A stretch of DNA of 64,000 nucleotides, from positions 1-64,000 of the forward strand of contig NZ_BJVJ01000007.1 in the NCBI RefSeq assembly GCF_007989085.1, given 5' to 3'. The notes under the pieces are model-generated. The model did no database searches. It was not told where the DNA came from and saw only the letters and a list, made by a program, of their open reading frames with translations. The stretch is from Pseudonocardia sulfidoxydans NBRC 16205 (GTDB taxonomy: Bacteria > Actinomycetota > Actinomycetes > Mycobacteriales > Pseudonocardiaceae). Made by a program: the position numbers and the translations under genes. Positions 49,373 to 57,769 of the stretch are shown one piece after another (positions within the stretch are counted from its first letter, which is position 1; each line of letters opens with the position of its first letter).

Positions 49373-50200
49373 ATGAAGATCGGCATCGGGGCGTTCGTCG
49401 CCGACGGGGCCATCCGCCCCGACGTCCTGGGACGCGCAGTCGAGGAGCGGGGTTTCGAGTCCCTGTTCGTCACCGAGCACTCCCACATCCCGGTCAGCAG
49501 GGAGTCACCGTTCCCGCTGGGCGGACCCATGCCGGACTACTACGCCCGGCTGCTCAACCCGTTCGTCGCGCTCACCGCAGCCGCCGTCGCCACATCGCGG
49601 ATCACCCTCGGCACCGGCATCGCGCTGATGACCCAGCGCGACGTCATCTACACCGCCAAGGAGGTCGCGAGCCTCGACGTCGTCTCCGGCGGGCGGGTGC
49701 TGTTCGGGGTGGCGCCGGGCTGGAACAAGGAGCAGATGCGCAACCACGGCACCGATCCGCGCACCCGGGGCGCGCTGCTCGACGAGCAGCTCCAGGCGTT
49801 GCGGGTCATCTGGACCGAGGACGAGGCGGAGTTCCACGGCCGGTTCGTGGACTTCGACCCGATCTGGTCGTGGCCCAAGCCCGCGCAGGAGCGGCTGCCC
49901 CTCTATGTCGGCGGGTGGGGTCCTGCTGCGGCGGCACGCGTCGCCGCGTACGGCGACGGCTGGCTGCACGGCGGCGCCATGGACCCCGACGGGGTCAAGG
50001 CACAGTTCGAGATGCGCGCGGAGTACGCACCCGACGCTCCGATGAGCGTCTTCGGCGCGGACGGTGACAACCTCGCAGTCCTCGACGCGTACCGGGACGG
50101 CGGCGCCGAACGCGTCGCCGTCGTCCTCGAGCCGGCGTCGGAGAGCGACAGCCTCGCCCGGCTCGACGCGCTGGCCGGGCTGGTCCACCGCTACGGCTGA
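49373..50200 (+). CDS. luciferase-like (LLM) oxidoreductase, F420-dependent type
   Basis: A 275-residue TIM-barrel LLM protein. LFVTEHSHIPVS (about 31-42), LGTGIALMTQRDVIYTAKEVASLDVVSGGRVLFGVAPGWNKEQM and YVGGWGPAAAARVAAYGDGW resemble the actinobacterial F420-dependent group. It may reduce or oxygenate a carbonyl intermediate. ATG 49373 follows GAGGAGA. Third gene of the operon beginning at 48111 and followed by a terminator. Confidence 0.88.
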   Translation: MKIGIGAFVADGAIRPDVLGRAVEERGFESLFVTEHSHIPVSRESPFPLGGPMPDYYARLLNPFVALTAAAVATSRITLGTGIALMTQRDVIYTAKEVASLDVVSGGRVLFGVAPGWNKEQMRNHGTDPRTRGALLDEQLQALRVIWTEDEAEFHGRFVDFDPIWSWPKPAQERLPLYVGGWGPAAAARVAAYGDGWLHGGAMDPDGVKAQFEMRAEYAPDAPMSVFGADGDNLAVLDAYRDGGAERVAVVLEPASESDSLARLDALAGLVHRYG

Positions 50201-50213
50201 GCCGCGCCCACGT

Positions 50214-50252
50214 ACGTCGGCCGCCGTCCCCGACCGGGACGGCGGCCGACGT
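50214..50252. terminator. terminator after the LLM gene
   Basis: A perfect 17-bp inverted repeat (arms 50214-50230 and 50236-50252) with a five-base loop, 14 bases after the LLM stop and before the convergent cyclase-family stop at 50345. Confidence 0.78.
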
Positions 50253-50344
50253 CGTTCACGCCGCGCTCCCAACCACCCGCAACCTCCCGGTCGTCCCGAC
50301 CCGCGGCGGGAGCCGTGAGGTTGCGTGCGGTCGGGGTGAGCCCG

Positions 50345-51346
50345 TCAGCGGATCGCGACCGCGTTGCTCGGCGACCCGACGCCACCGGTGAGGTTGAGCG
50401 GCGTCGCCACGACCATGCAGTCCCAGCGACCGTCGGCCGCGCAGGCGGCGGCCAGCTCGTCGAGCGCCCACAGCTCGCCGAGGACGACCCCCAGCAACGG
50501 GATCAGGACCCGATGCATCAGCCCGCTGTGCGGGCTCAGTGGTGCGCCCGTCCGTTCCGCGGCGGTGAGGAACGGCGAGTCCTGCGGCGCCGGCCACGCC
50601 TCCACCGCGAACGTGTCGCTCGCGACGACGGCGAACCTGCTGTCCCACAACCACTCGATGGTCTCCACACAGGCTCGCAGCCCCGACGCCCGCAGCGGCA
50701 CGAGCTCCCGGCGCTCACGCGGGCCGAGCGCGTTCAGGTAGTGGTGCCCCCAGCCGGTCCGCACCAGCAGGATGTCCCCTGCCCGCAGCTCGACACCCTG
50801 CGCGGCCGCGGCCGCCAGCACCGTCGCGACGTCGATCGCCTCGCCGCCGTCGTGGTCGATCAGGTGTCCCTGCGAGCGCAGGTGGGCGTCCACGTCGACC
50901 AGCACGCCCCGCCCGACGATCCCGTGCTCGGCGTAGCGGTTCACCCCGAGCGTCGGCTGACCGGGAAGCAGACGGCCGGGGTCCACACCGTTGTAGAAGC
51001 CGTGCTCGGGGTGCGCGAAGTGGCGCAGCCCGTCGAGCTGGCTGCTGCCCTGGGTGTAGAAGCCGTCGAGATACTCGTCCCGATGATGATCGTTGACTCC
51101 GAACATCATGTGCCGCAGCGGTTTCCGGGTCGGCGCCGGGGGCGGGTCGAACGCCTCCAGCGGATGGTCGAGGCGAATCCGCTGCCCCGAACGCACGAGA
51201 GACGCCGCATCGCGCACCCGCTCGGGAGTGAGGTGGTTCAGTGTGCCGATCTCGTCGTCGGCGCCCCACACCCCCCACGCCGACCCGGGCGGCGCATCCG
51301 TGCGTGCAAGTAGCTCCGCGTACGTCGGGAAGCTCGGCTCGGTCAT
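50345..51346 (-). CDS. cyclase-family hydrolase (PF04199)
   Basis: A 333-residue protein of the kynurenine formamidase-like cyclase family. The metal-binding stretch is SSQLDGLRHFAHPEHGFYNG (Asp and His ligands), followed by GIVGRGVLVDVDA and LRAGDILLVRTGW. Family members hydrolyse amides, lactones or ring ketone derivatives. ATG 51346 lies 19 bases after the acyl-CoA synthetase stop; it is the last gene of the thiolase operon. Confidence 0.82.
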   Translation of the reverse strand: MTEPSFPTYAELLARTDAPPGSAWGVWGADDEIGTLNHLTPERVRDAASLVRSGQRIRLDHPLEAFDPPPAPTRKPLRHMMFGVNDHHRDEYLDGFYTQGSSQLDGLRHFAHPEHGFYNGVDPGRLLPGQPTLGVNRYAEHGIVGRGVLVDVDAHLRSQGHLIDHDGGEAIDVATVLAAAAAQGVELRAGDILLVRTGWGHHYLNALGPRERRELVPLRASGLRACVETIEWLWDSRFAVVASDTFAVEAWPAPQDSPFLTAAERTGAPLSPHSGLMHRVLIPLLGVVLGELWALDELAAACAADGRWDCMVVATPLNLTGGVGSPSNAVAIR

Positions 51347-51365
51347 CGTTCGATGGTCGCGCAGC

Positions 51366-53474
51366 TCACGGCTCCACGCCGCCCTCGACGAGAACCACGG
51401 CATCGACCGCGACCGCACCGCCGCCGGCGCCGCGGCGCAGCATCATCGGGTTCACATCGACGCTCACGACCTGTGAGCCGGCCCGGGTCATCTCGTCGCC
51501 GAGTCGCACGGCCGCATCGACCCAGGCGTCGACGTCGGCGGCATCCTCGCCCCGGACCGGACCCAGCAACGGCGCCATCCGCAGCGAGGCCACCGCAGCC
51601 CGCGCCTCGGCCGCGCCGAACGGCGGTAGCAGCACACGGACGTCGGGGATCATCTCGACCGTCGTGCCACCGGCGCCGAGCACGACCACCGGGCCGAAGA
51701 CCGGATCGAGATGCGCCCCCACCATCACCTCGAGCGCTGCACCGACCATCGGCGCCACGATCACGCTTCCCGCGAAGCCATTGCGCGCCAACGTGCCGAG
51801 CAACTCCCGAGCCGTGGAGGCGACGTCGTCGGCATCGGCCAGTCCGAGGCGGACCAAGCCGAGGTCGGACTTGTGGGTGACCGCTGCGGAACAACCCTTC
51901 AGCACGACCGGTACCCGGCCCAGGGCATCGAAGGCCGCGACGGCTTCGGCCGCATCCGCGCACCGGGTCGCGGCGACAGTGGGGATTCCCAGCCCCGCCA
52001 GTGCTGCGAGGCTGTCCGCCTCGTCCAGGGTGCGGGCCGATGTCGCCGGGCGGCGGGCGGAAAGGCGGGGGCGACCGAGTGCCGCGGCGGCGAACTCGGC
52101 GTGCCGGGTCACCTGGGCCAGTGACGCGACCGCAGTGGCCTCGTCGTCGAACACCGCGAGCCCCGCCTCACCGAAGACGGCACCCACTTCGGGCTGGGCG
52201 ATCGCGACCGCAACGGGAAACGTGCCGTCCTGCGCAAATGCCTGGACATCCGCGACGATCGAGGCGATGTCGTAGCCGCGGCCGGCCACCGGGATGCCGA
52301 TGACGCACGCCTCGACACCGGGATCCGCGCTGATGACCGGGAGGACCTTGCCGAACAGGCTGCTGTCGGTCATCAGCGCCGCGGTCACGTCCACCGGGTT
52401 GGCGGTCGCGGCGAACGTCGGCAGCACCGCGTCGAGACGCTCACGCGTCTGCGGGCTGAAGTGGGCGAGGCGCAGATCGTGGTCGGCGGCGGCGTCGGCG
52501 GCGAGCACACAGATCGCCCCGGAGTTGCTGACGATCGCCAGTCCCCGGTCGGCCCCGTCGCGGCGCGGACGTAGGGGCGCCTGCAGATACAGGTCGACGG
52601 CTGCCGTCAGGTCGGTGGAGTTGCGGGCTCGCCAGATACCGAGCCGTTCGAAGAAGGCGTCGACGACGCGGGTCTCGTTCGCGAGCGCCCCGGTGTGTGA
52701 GGCGGCGGCGCGCTGCCCACCCACGCTGCGGCCACCGGAGAGCGCGACGACCGGCACACCACGCCGGGCTGCGACCTCGGCCAGCTCCTCGACCGCAGCA
52801 GGGCTGCGGATGTCCTCCAGGTACAACAGCAGGAGCCGGACATCGGGGTCGGCCACCACCGTTGTCGCGAGCTCTGCCGCGCTGACGTCGGCGTCGTTGC
52901 CGGTGGCGTGGGCATAACGCACGCCGATGCCTCGCCGACGCAGCATCCCGTAGGGCACCGAGCACATCGCCCCGCTCTGGCTGACGACGGCCACGGGGCC
53001 GTCGGCCGGGGGCTCCTCGGTGAACATCGTCGAGAAGCCCAGCACCGCGCCCGACCCGAAGCTGGCCAGACCCTGGGTGTTCGGGCCGACGATGCGCATT
53101 CCCGCCCGTCGGGCGGTCGTCAGCATCTCGTCCTGCCGACGCCGCCCGTCGGGATCCGGAGTCTCGCCGAACCCCGACGACATCACGACACAACCGCGGA
53201 CGCCGAGCCGCGCGCACGTGGCGACCGCGTCGACGGCGGCCTGCCCCGCAACGGCGATGACGGCGACCTCGGGGACCTCGGGCAGGGCCTCCACCGACGG
53301 GTGCGACGGCAGCCCCTGGATGCTCGGGCGGCTCGGGTTGACCGGGTACAGCGCTCCCGCGTACCCGAGAGCCGACATGTACCTGATCGGTCGTCCGCCG
53401 ATCTTGTCCGGGTTGTCGGAGGCGCCGATCACGGCGACCGAGCGCGGGGCGTGGAAGAACGACAGGTCGGTCAC
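51366..53474 (-). CDS. ADP-forming acyl-CoA synthetase (fused alpha and beta domains)
   Basis: A 702-residue acetate-CoA ligase (ADP-forming)-type fusion. The CoA-binding domain comes first (SVAVIGASDNPDKIGG), then the succinyl-CoA-ligase-like domain with the phospho-His motif AASHTGALANE (about 265-275), then a C-terminal ATP-grasp domain (about 480-700; VVLKGCSAAVTHKSDLGLVRLGL, DVNPMMLRRG). It would activate a pathway acid to its CoA ester with ATP giving ADP. The GTG 53474 overlaps the DUF35 gene stop by four bases. Confidence 0.88.
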   Translation of the reverse strand: MTDLSFFHAPRSVAVIGASDNPDKIGGRPIRYMSALGYAGALYPVNPSRPSIQGLPSHPSVEALPEVPEVAVIAVAGQAAVDAVATCARLGVRGCVVMSSGFGETPDPDGRRRQDEMLTTARRAGMRIVGPNTQGLASFGSGAVLGFSTMFTEEPPADGPVAVVSQSGAMCSVPYGMLRRRGIGVRYAHATGNDADVSAAELATTVVADPDVRLLLLYLEDIRSPAAVEELAEVAARRGVPVVALSGGRSVGGQRAAASHTGALANETRVVDAFFERLGIWRARNSTDLTAAVDLYLQAPLRPRRDGADRGLAIVSNSGAICVLAADAAADHDLRLAHFSPQTRERLDAVLPTFAATANPVDVTAALMTDSSLFGKVLPVISADPGVEACVIGIPVAGRGYDIASIVADVQAFAQDGTFPVAVAIAQPEVGAVFGEAGLAVFDDEATAVASLAQVTRHAEFAAAALGRPRLSARRPATSARTLDEADSLAALAGLGIPTVAATRCADAAEAVAAFDALGRVPVVLKGCSAAVTHKSDLGLVRLGLADADDVASTARELLGTLARNGFAGSVIVAPMVGAALEVMVGAHLDPVFGPVVVLGAGGTTVEMIPDVRVLLPPFGAAEARAAVASLRMAPLLGPVRGEDAADVDAWVDAAVRLGDEMTRAGSQVVSVDVNPMMLRRGAGGGAVAVDAVVLVEGGVEP

Positions 53475-53794
53475 GAGCTCTCCGCCTCGAAGAAGGGGAC
53501 CGCGACGGGGTCGTCCGCCCCGGCCTGAAATCTCAGTCGGACGGCGGACCCGGGTCGCAGGGACGAGCCGCACCGCCCCAAGACCCGCACCCCGTCGACG
53601 AGGTCGACCAGCGCGATGGCGCCGCGCTCGCCGCTCGTCACCGCGACGACGGTGCCGACGCCGGCGCTCGTCGTCGACGACACGGACCCGCCGCAGTTCG
53701 GACACTGTGCTCGTCGCAGGTACCAGCGGTGCCCACAGGCCGCGCACACGCTGACGACGATCCGCGGCTCGCCGTCGGTCCAGTCGGCGGTCAT
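53471..53794 (-). CDS. DUF35/OB-fold zinc-ribbon protein
   Basis: A 107-residue protein with a zinc ribbon CAACGHRWYLRRAQCPNC (Cys 17, 20, 31, 34) and an OB fold. Such proteins bind to thiolase-like partners; in steroid degradation ChsH2-like DUF35 domains are needed by the Ltp2 aldolase. It overlaps the thiolase-like gene by four bases, so a stoichiometric complex is likely. Confidence 0.88.
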   Translation of the reverse strand: MTADWTDGEPRIVVSVCAACGHRWYLRRAQCPNCGGSVSSTTSAGVGTVVAVTSGERGAIALVDLVDGVRVLGRCGSSLRPGSAVRLRFQAGADDPVAVPFFEAESS

Positions 53795-54936
53795 GTTGCG
53801 CCTCGCGCAGCTCGCAGGACCGCGGTGACGTGCGCCGACATGACACCGCCGTCGGCGTGGACCAGACCCTGCCGGGCTCTGGCGACCTGCCGTCCGCCCG
53901 ACTCCCCCCGGAGCTGGGTGACGATCTCGACGAGATGGGCCATTCCGCCGCCGACGCCGCAGTGTCCGTAGGACAACAGGCCGCCGTGCGGGTTCACCGG
54001 TATGGGCCCGTCGAGGTCGAAGCGGCCCTCCGACGCGGCCGCGCCGGCTCCGCCGGGCCGGGCCAGTCCGAGTTCTTCCAGCAGCAACGCGAGGGTGATC
54101 GTGAAGCTGTCGTAGATGCCGAAGACGTCGACCTCGCCGATCCGGACACCTGCCCGGGCCAGCGCACGGCCGGCCGACACCCGGGCGCCGAACTCGTGCA
54201 TGTCGGCCTCGCTGATGTGCTGGTGCAGGTGAGCCTGCCCGGTCCCGACGATCTCCACGGCACGACCACCGCCGGCGGTGGCGCTCACGACCACCGCAGC
54301 TCCACCGTCCGAGACGGGACAGCAGTCCAGGAGGTTCAGCGGATCAGCGACCGGACGCGAGGCCCGGACGTCCGCGGCCGTGACCGGCGTCCGGAACTGG
54401 GCGCCGTCGTGGCGGGCCGCGTGCGCGCGCATGGCAACGGCCAGCGGGGCGAGCCCGTCACCCGGGGTGAGTCCGTGCTCGTGCAGGTAGGCCGACGCGA
54501 GCAGCGCGTAGTACTGCGGGACGGTTGCTCCGATCGGGACCTCGTAGCGGCGGTGACCGACCTGGGCGAGCGTGGCGGTCGAGGTCTGCGTGCTCTGACC
54601 GCTCGCCCGGTCCTCCCCGGCGACGACCAGCACCGTCGACGCCGCCCCGGAGTCGACCAGGGCCACCGCCTGCACGACCATCGCGACGCCCGTCGCTCCA
54701 CCCACCGCCGCCCCCAGCGCGACGGCCGGGGTGATACCGAGATACTCGGCCAGCAGGTTGGCCGGCATCAGGTGATCGAGTGTCGTCGCGTACCCCACGA
54801 TCAGCCCGTCGACGTCGCGGGGCCGGGTCCCGGCGTCGGCCATCGCGAGCGTCGCCGCAGTGGCCTGCCAGCCCAGCGCGTCCCTGCCCGGCAGTCGTCC
54901 GAACGCGGTGAGCCCGGCTCCCCGAATCCATGCCAT
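53791..54936 (-). CDS. thiolase-fold protein lacking the nucleophilic cysteine (SCP2/Ltp-like)
   Basis: A 381-residue thiolase-superfamily protein. VVAGEDRASG, NPHGGLLSYGHCGVGGGMAHLVE and DCCPVSDGGAAVVVS place it in the SCP2-thiolase/lipid-transfer group. The loop where thiolases have the acyl-accepting Cys reads AVGGATGVAMVV (about 77-88), with none. Together with the coupled DUF35 gene this resembles the Ltp2-type retro-aldolase rather than a true thiolase. First gene of the operon 54936-50345, with a ribosome-binding site GGGAGG. Confidence 0.82.
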   Translation of the reverse strand: MAWIRGAGLTAFGRLPGRDALGWQATAATLAMADAGTRPRDVDGLIVGYATTLDHLMPANLLAEYLGITPAVALGAAVGGATGVAMVVQAVALVDSGAASTVLVVAGEDRASGQSTQTSTATLAQVGHRRYEVPIGATVPQYYALLASAYLHEHGLTPGDGLAPLAVAMRAHAARHDGAQFRTPVTAADVRASRPVADPLNLLDCCPVSDGGAAVVVSATAGGGRAVEIVGTGQAHLHQHISEADMHEFGARVSAGRALARAGVRIGEVDVFGIYDSFTITLALLLEELGLARPGGAGAAASEGRFDLDGPIPVNPHGGLLSYGHCGVGGGMAHLVEIVTQLRGESGGRQVARARQGLVHADGGVMSAHVTAVLRAARGAT

Positions 54937-54960
54937 GTGCGCAGCCTCCCTCCGCACCAG

Positions 54961-55005
54961 ACCGTACGGACCGTCGGCACGCGGCACTTGTACGAATCTG
55001 GAACA
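54961..55005 (-). promoter_or_regulatory. island box k1 + TACGGT, for the thiolase operon
   Basis: Plus strand TGTACGAATCTGGAACA at 54989-55005. Toward the minus-strand operon 22 bases lead to TACGGT (54966-54961); ATG 54936 is about 18 bases beyond the predicted start. Confidence 0.66.
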
Positions 55006-55011
55006 CCGCGA

Positions 55012-55056
55012 CGTACCGAAATGGGACAGCACACTGTGACGGCCGTCGCCGACCAT
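55012..55056 (+). promoter_or_regulatory. island box k2 + GACCAT, for the monooxygenase gene
   Basis: CGTACCGAAATGGGACA at 55012-55028, then 22 bases, then GACCAT (55051-55056). The predicted transcription start falls on the ATG at 55064. It is a second box, 23 bases from k1, facing the other way. Confidence 0.66.
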
Positions 55057-55063
55057 CGGAGGC

Positions 55064-56707
55064 ATGAGCGGACCGATCGACACCGACGACGGCGTCGAGC
55101 CGGTGGAGCTGGATGCCGTCGTCATCGGCACCGGCTTCGCCGGCCTCCTCGCCCTCCACGTCCTGCGCAACGACCTCGGCCTGCAGGTCCGGGCCTTCGA
55201 CGACGCGCCCGGGGTCGGGGGCACCTGGTACTGGAACTGCTATCCCGGCGCCCGCGCCGACACCGAGGTCACCGCCTACTGCTACTCCTTCGACAGGGAC
55301 CTGTTCGACTCGTGGCGCTGGAGTGAGCGCTACCCCCGCCAGCCCGAGATCCTCGCCTACCTCAACCACGTCGCCGACCGCTTCGACCTGCGCCGCAGCA
55401 TCACCCTGGAGACCCGGGTCCAGCGCGCCACCTTCGACGAGCACACCAACCGCTGGGTCGTCGTCACCAACCGCGGGGAACGGCTCGCCGCGCGCTTCCT
55501 CATCGAGGGCGTCGGGCTGCTGTCCTCGACGAACATGCCGGCCTTCCCTGGTCAGGAGACCTTCACCGGCGAGGTCTTCCACACCGCCCGCTGGCCACAG
55601 GCCGGTACGGACTTCCGGGGCAAGCGCGTCGGGGTCATCGGGACCGGGTCCAGCGGCGTGCAGGTCATCACCGAGATCGCTCCCGACGCCGACCACCTGA
55701 CGGTGTTCCAACGCTCCGCGCAGTACAGCGTCCCGGCGCGTCACGGCGCGATCGACGCCGAGTTCCTGGCCTCGATCCACAGCGACTACGAGGGCTACTG
55801 GCACCGCGTGCGCAGCTCGATCACCGGCTTCGGGTTCGAGGAGAGCACCACACCGGCCGCCGACGTCCCCGACGAGGAGCGGGAGGCGATCTTCGAGCGC
55901 TGGTGGCAGCACGGCGGCGGCTTCCAGTTCATGTTCGCCACCTTCAGCGACATCGGCGTCGACGTGTTCGCCAACAACGCGGCGACGGACTTCATCAAGC
56001 GCAAGATCGCCGAGACCGTCACCGACCCGGACACCGCCCGGATGCTGACACCGACCGACCTCTACGCCAAACGCCCGCTGTGTTGTGACGGCTACTTCGA
56101 GACCTACAACCGCGACAACGTCACTCTCGTCGACGTGAAGGCCGACCCCATCGTCGAGATCACGCCGCGCGGGATCCGCACCGCCGGCGTCGAGCACGAG
56201 CTCGACGTCATCGTGTTCGCGACCGGGTTCGACGCCGTCACCGGCAACACGCTGAAGATCGCCCACACCGGTCGTGACGGAATCGACCTCGCCGACCACT
56301 GGGCGCACCGGCCGACGACCCACCTGGGCCTCATGACCAGTGGCTTCCCGAACATGTTCACGATGTTCGGACCGATGGGCCCGTTCACGAACCAGCCACC
56401 GGCCGACGAGGTCCAGATCGAGTGGATCGCCGACGTCATCCGACACCTGCAGAAGACCGGGATGGACACGATCGAGCCCACCGCCGAGACCGAGGCGGCC
56501 TGGGTCGCGACCTGCGACGAGATCGGGCACTCGACGCTGTTCCCCAAGGTCGACTCCTGGATCAACGGCGCGAACGTGCCCGGCAAACCGGTCACGATCA
56601 TGTTCTACATGGCCGGCCTCGGCTCCTATGCCGAACAGCTGCGCCGGGCCCGCGACGACGACTACCCGGGCTTCCGGTTCGCCGCGGCCGACCGCACCCC
56701 CGCCTGA
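55064..56707 (+). CDS. Baeyer-Villiger-type flavin monooxygenase
   Basis: A 547-residue FAD/NADPH enzyme. First Rossmann motif GTGFAGLLA (about 18), FAD loop GVGGTWYWNCYPGARADTE, the fingerprint FTGEVFHTARWP (about 168-179, FxGxxxHxxxWP), and second Rossmann GTGSSGVQ (about 192). These define BVMOs converting cyclic or linear ketones to lactones or esters. GGAGG stands only one base before the ATG, and the start predicted from box k2 coincides with the ATG, so a leaderless message is likely. It forms a unit with the SDR downstream. Confidence 0.9.
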   Translation: MSGPIDTDDGVEPVELDAVVIGTGFAGLLALHVLRNDLGLQVRAFDDAPGVGGTWYWNCYPGARADTEVTAYCYSFDRDLFDSWRWSERYPRQPEILAYLNHVADRFDLRRSITLETRVQRATFDEHTNRWVVVTNRGERLAARFLIEGVGLLSSTNMPAFPGQETFTGEVFHTARWPQAGTDFRGKRVGVIGTGSSGVQVITEIAPDADHLTVFQRSAQYSVPARHGAIDAEFLASIHSDYEGYWHRVRSSITGFGFEESTTPAADVPDEEREAIFERWWQHGGGFQFMFATFSDIGVDVFANNAATDFIKRKIAETVTDPDTARMLTPTDLYAKRPLCCDGYFETYNRDNVTLVDVKADPIVEITPRGIRTAGVEHELDVIVFATGFDAVTGNTLKIAHTGRDGIDLADHWAHRPTTHLGLMTSGFPNMFTMFGPMGPFTNQPPADEVQIEWIADVIRHLQKTGMDTIEPTAETEAAWVATCDEIGHSTLFPKVDSWINGANVPGKPVTIMFYMAGLGSYAEQLRRARDDDYPGFRFAAADRTPA

Positions 56708-56741
56708 CCCACCCCACATCCCCAACGAAGAGGACCGTCAC

Positions 56742-57590
56742 ATGGGAAAGCTCGACGGCAAGGTCGCACTGATCACCGGCGCAGGCCGCGGACAGGGCCG
56801 CTCGCATGCCCTCACCCTCGCCCGCGAGGGTGCCGACATCGTCGCCATCGACGTGCCCGGTCACGTGGAGAGCATCGAGTACGACCTCGCGAGCAGCGAC
56901 GATCTCGCCGAGACCGTCAAGGGCGTCGAAGAGCTCGACCGCCGCATCATCGCCATCGAGGGCGATGCCCGCTCGCAGGAGTCGCTCGACGGTGCCGTCG
57001 CCGCGGGCCTGTCCGAGTTCGGTCAGATCGACATCCTGGTGGCCAACCACGGGGTGCTCAGCATCGACAAGTTCTGGGAGATGAGCGAAGAGCGCTGGAA
57101 CCAGATGATCGACATCAACCTCACGGGCATGTGGCGGGCGGCCAAGGCCGTTGCGCCGCACATGATCGAGCGGGGCAAGGGCGCCATCTGCATGACCGCT
57201 TCCATCAACGCCATCGAGACCGGCCCCGGCTACACGCACTACAACGTGTCCAAGGCCGGCGTCGTCATGCTGATGAAGAACATCGCTCTCGAGCTGGGCG
57301 GATACGGGATCCGCTGCAACGCGATCTGCCCCGGTGCGGCCGACACGAAGATCGTCGACTGGAAGGGTCTCTACGACAACCTGATCTTCCCCGGCGCAGG
57401 CCATTCCGATCTCTACGACGCCACGAAGAACTGGACGGCATTGAAGGACCGCCGCCTGCTCGACCCGCAGACCCTCTCGAACGGCGTCCTGTTCCTCGTC
57501 TCCGACGACGCCAGGGACGTCACCGGCGTGGCCCTGCCCATCGACGCGGGACACTTGATCCTGCCCGGTTTCAACCACACCCCGAGCTGA
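56742..57590 (+). CDS. mycofactocin-type SDR oxidoreductase
   Basis: A 282-residue SDR with ITGAGRGQGRSHALTLAREGADI, the shorter insert HVESIEYDLASSDDLAETV, TASINAIETG (catalytic Ser) and YNVSKAG (Tyr, Lys). The C-terminal part (LIFPGAGHSDLYDATKNW) differs from the other SDRs. It lies 34 bases after the monooxygenase gene, so it may supply that enzyme's ketone substrate. Confidence 0.9.
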   Translation: MGKLDGKVALITGAGRGQGRSHALTLAREGADIVAIDVPGHVESIEYDLASSDDLAETVKGVEELDRRIIAIEGDARSQESLDGAVAAGLSEFGQIDILVANHGVLSIDKFWEMSEERWNQMIDINLTGMWRAAKAVAPHMIERGKGAICMTASINAIETGPGYTHYNVSKAGVVMLMKNIALELGGYGIRCNAICPGAADTKIVDWKGLYDNLIFPGAGHSDLYDATKNWTALKDRRLLDPQTLSNGVLFLVSDDARDVTGVALPIDAGHLILPGFNHTPS

Positions 57591-57596
57591 TCCGCC

Positions 57597-57629
57597 CGCG
57601 GCGGGCCGTGCGGTCGACGGCCCGCCGCG
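57597..57629 (+). terminator. terminator after the SDR gene
   Basis: A perfect 13-bp stem (arms 57597-57609 and 57617-57629) with a seven-base loop, directly after the stop at 57590. Confidence 0.68.
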
Positions 57630-57641
57630 AGCAACCGGCAG

Positions 57642-57713
57642 AGGCACCCCGACGTGGTCGTCATCGGGTCCGGGGCCGCGGGATGCACCGCGCCCGTCCA
57701 CGCCGGGGGCTGA
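57642..57713 (+). pseudogene. remnant of a flavoprotein dehydrogenase N-terminus
   Basis: An in-frame segment reads RHPDVVVIGSGAAGCTAPVHAGG then stop. DVVVIGSGAAG is the FAD-binding fingerprint of FAD-dependent dehydrogenases (3-ketosteroid dehydrogenase/fumarate reductase type). Nothing of the rest of such a protein follows. It was probably left by a deletion that joined the hydrolase promoter to this spot. Confidence 0.45.
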
Positions 57714-57716
57714 CGG

Positions 57717-57761
57717 TGTCCCCCGACGAGACACCACGGCCGGCAGGGAGGTCCGTAGCGT
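57717..57761 (+). promoter_or_regulatory. island box l + TAGCGT, upstream of the hydrolase gene
   Basis: TGTCCCCCGACGAGACA at 57717-57733, then 22 bases, then TAGCGT (57756-57761). The predicted start is within one or two bases of ATG 57770. Confidence 0.66.
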
Positions 57762-57769
57762 CCGAGGTC

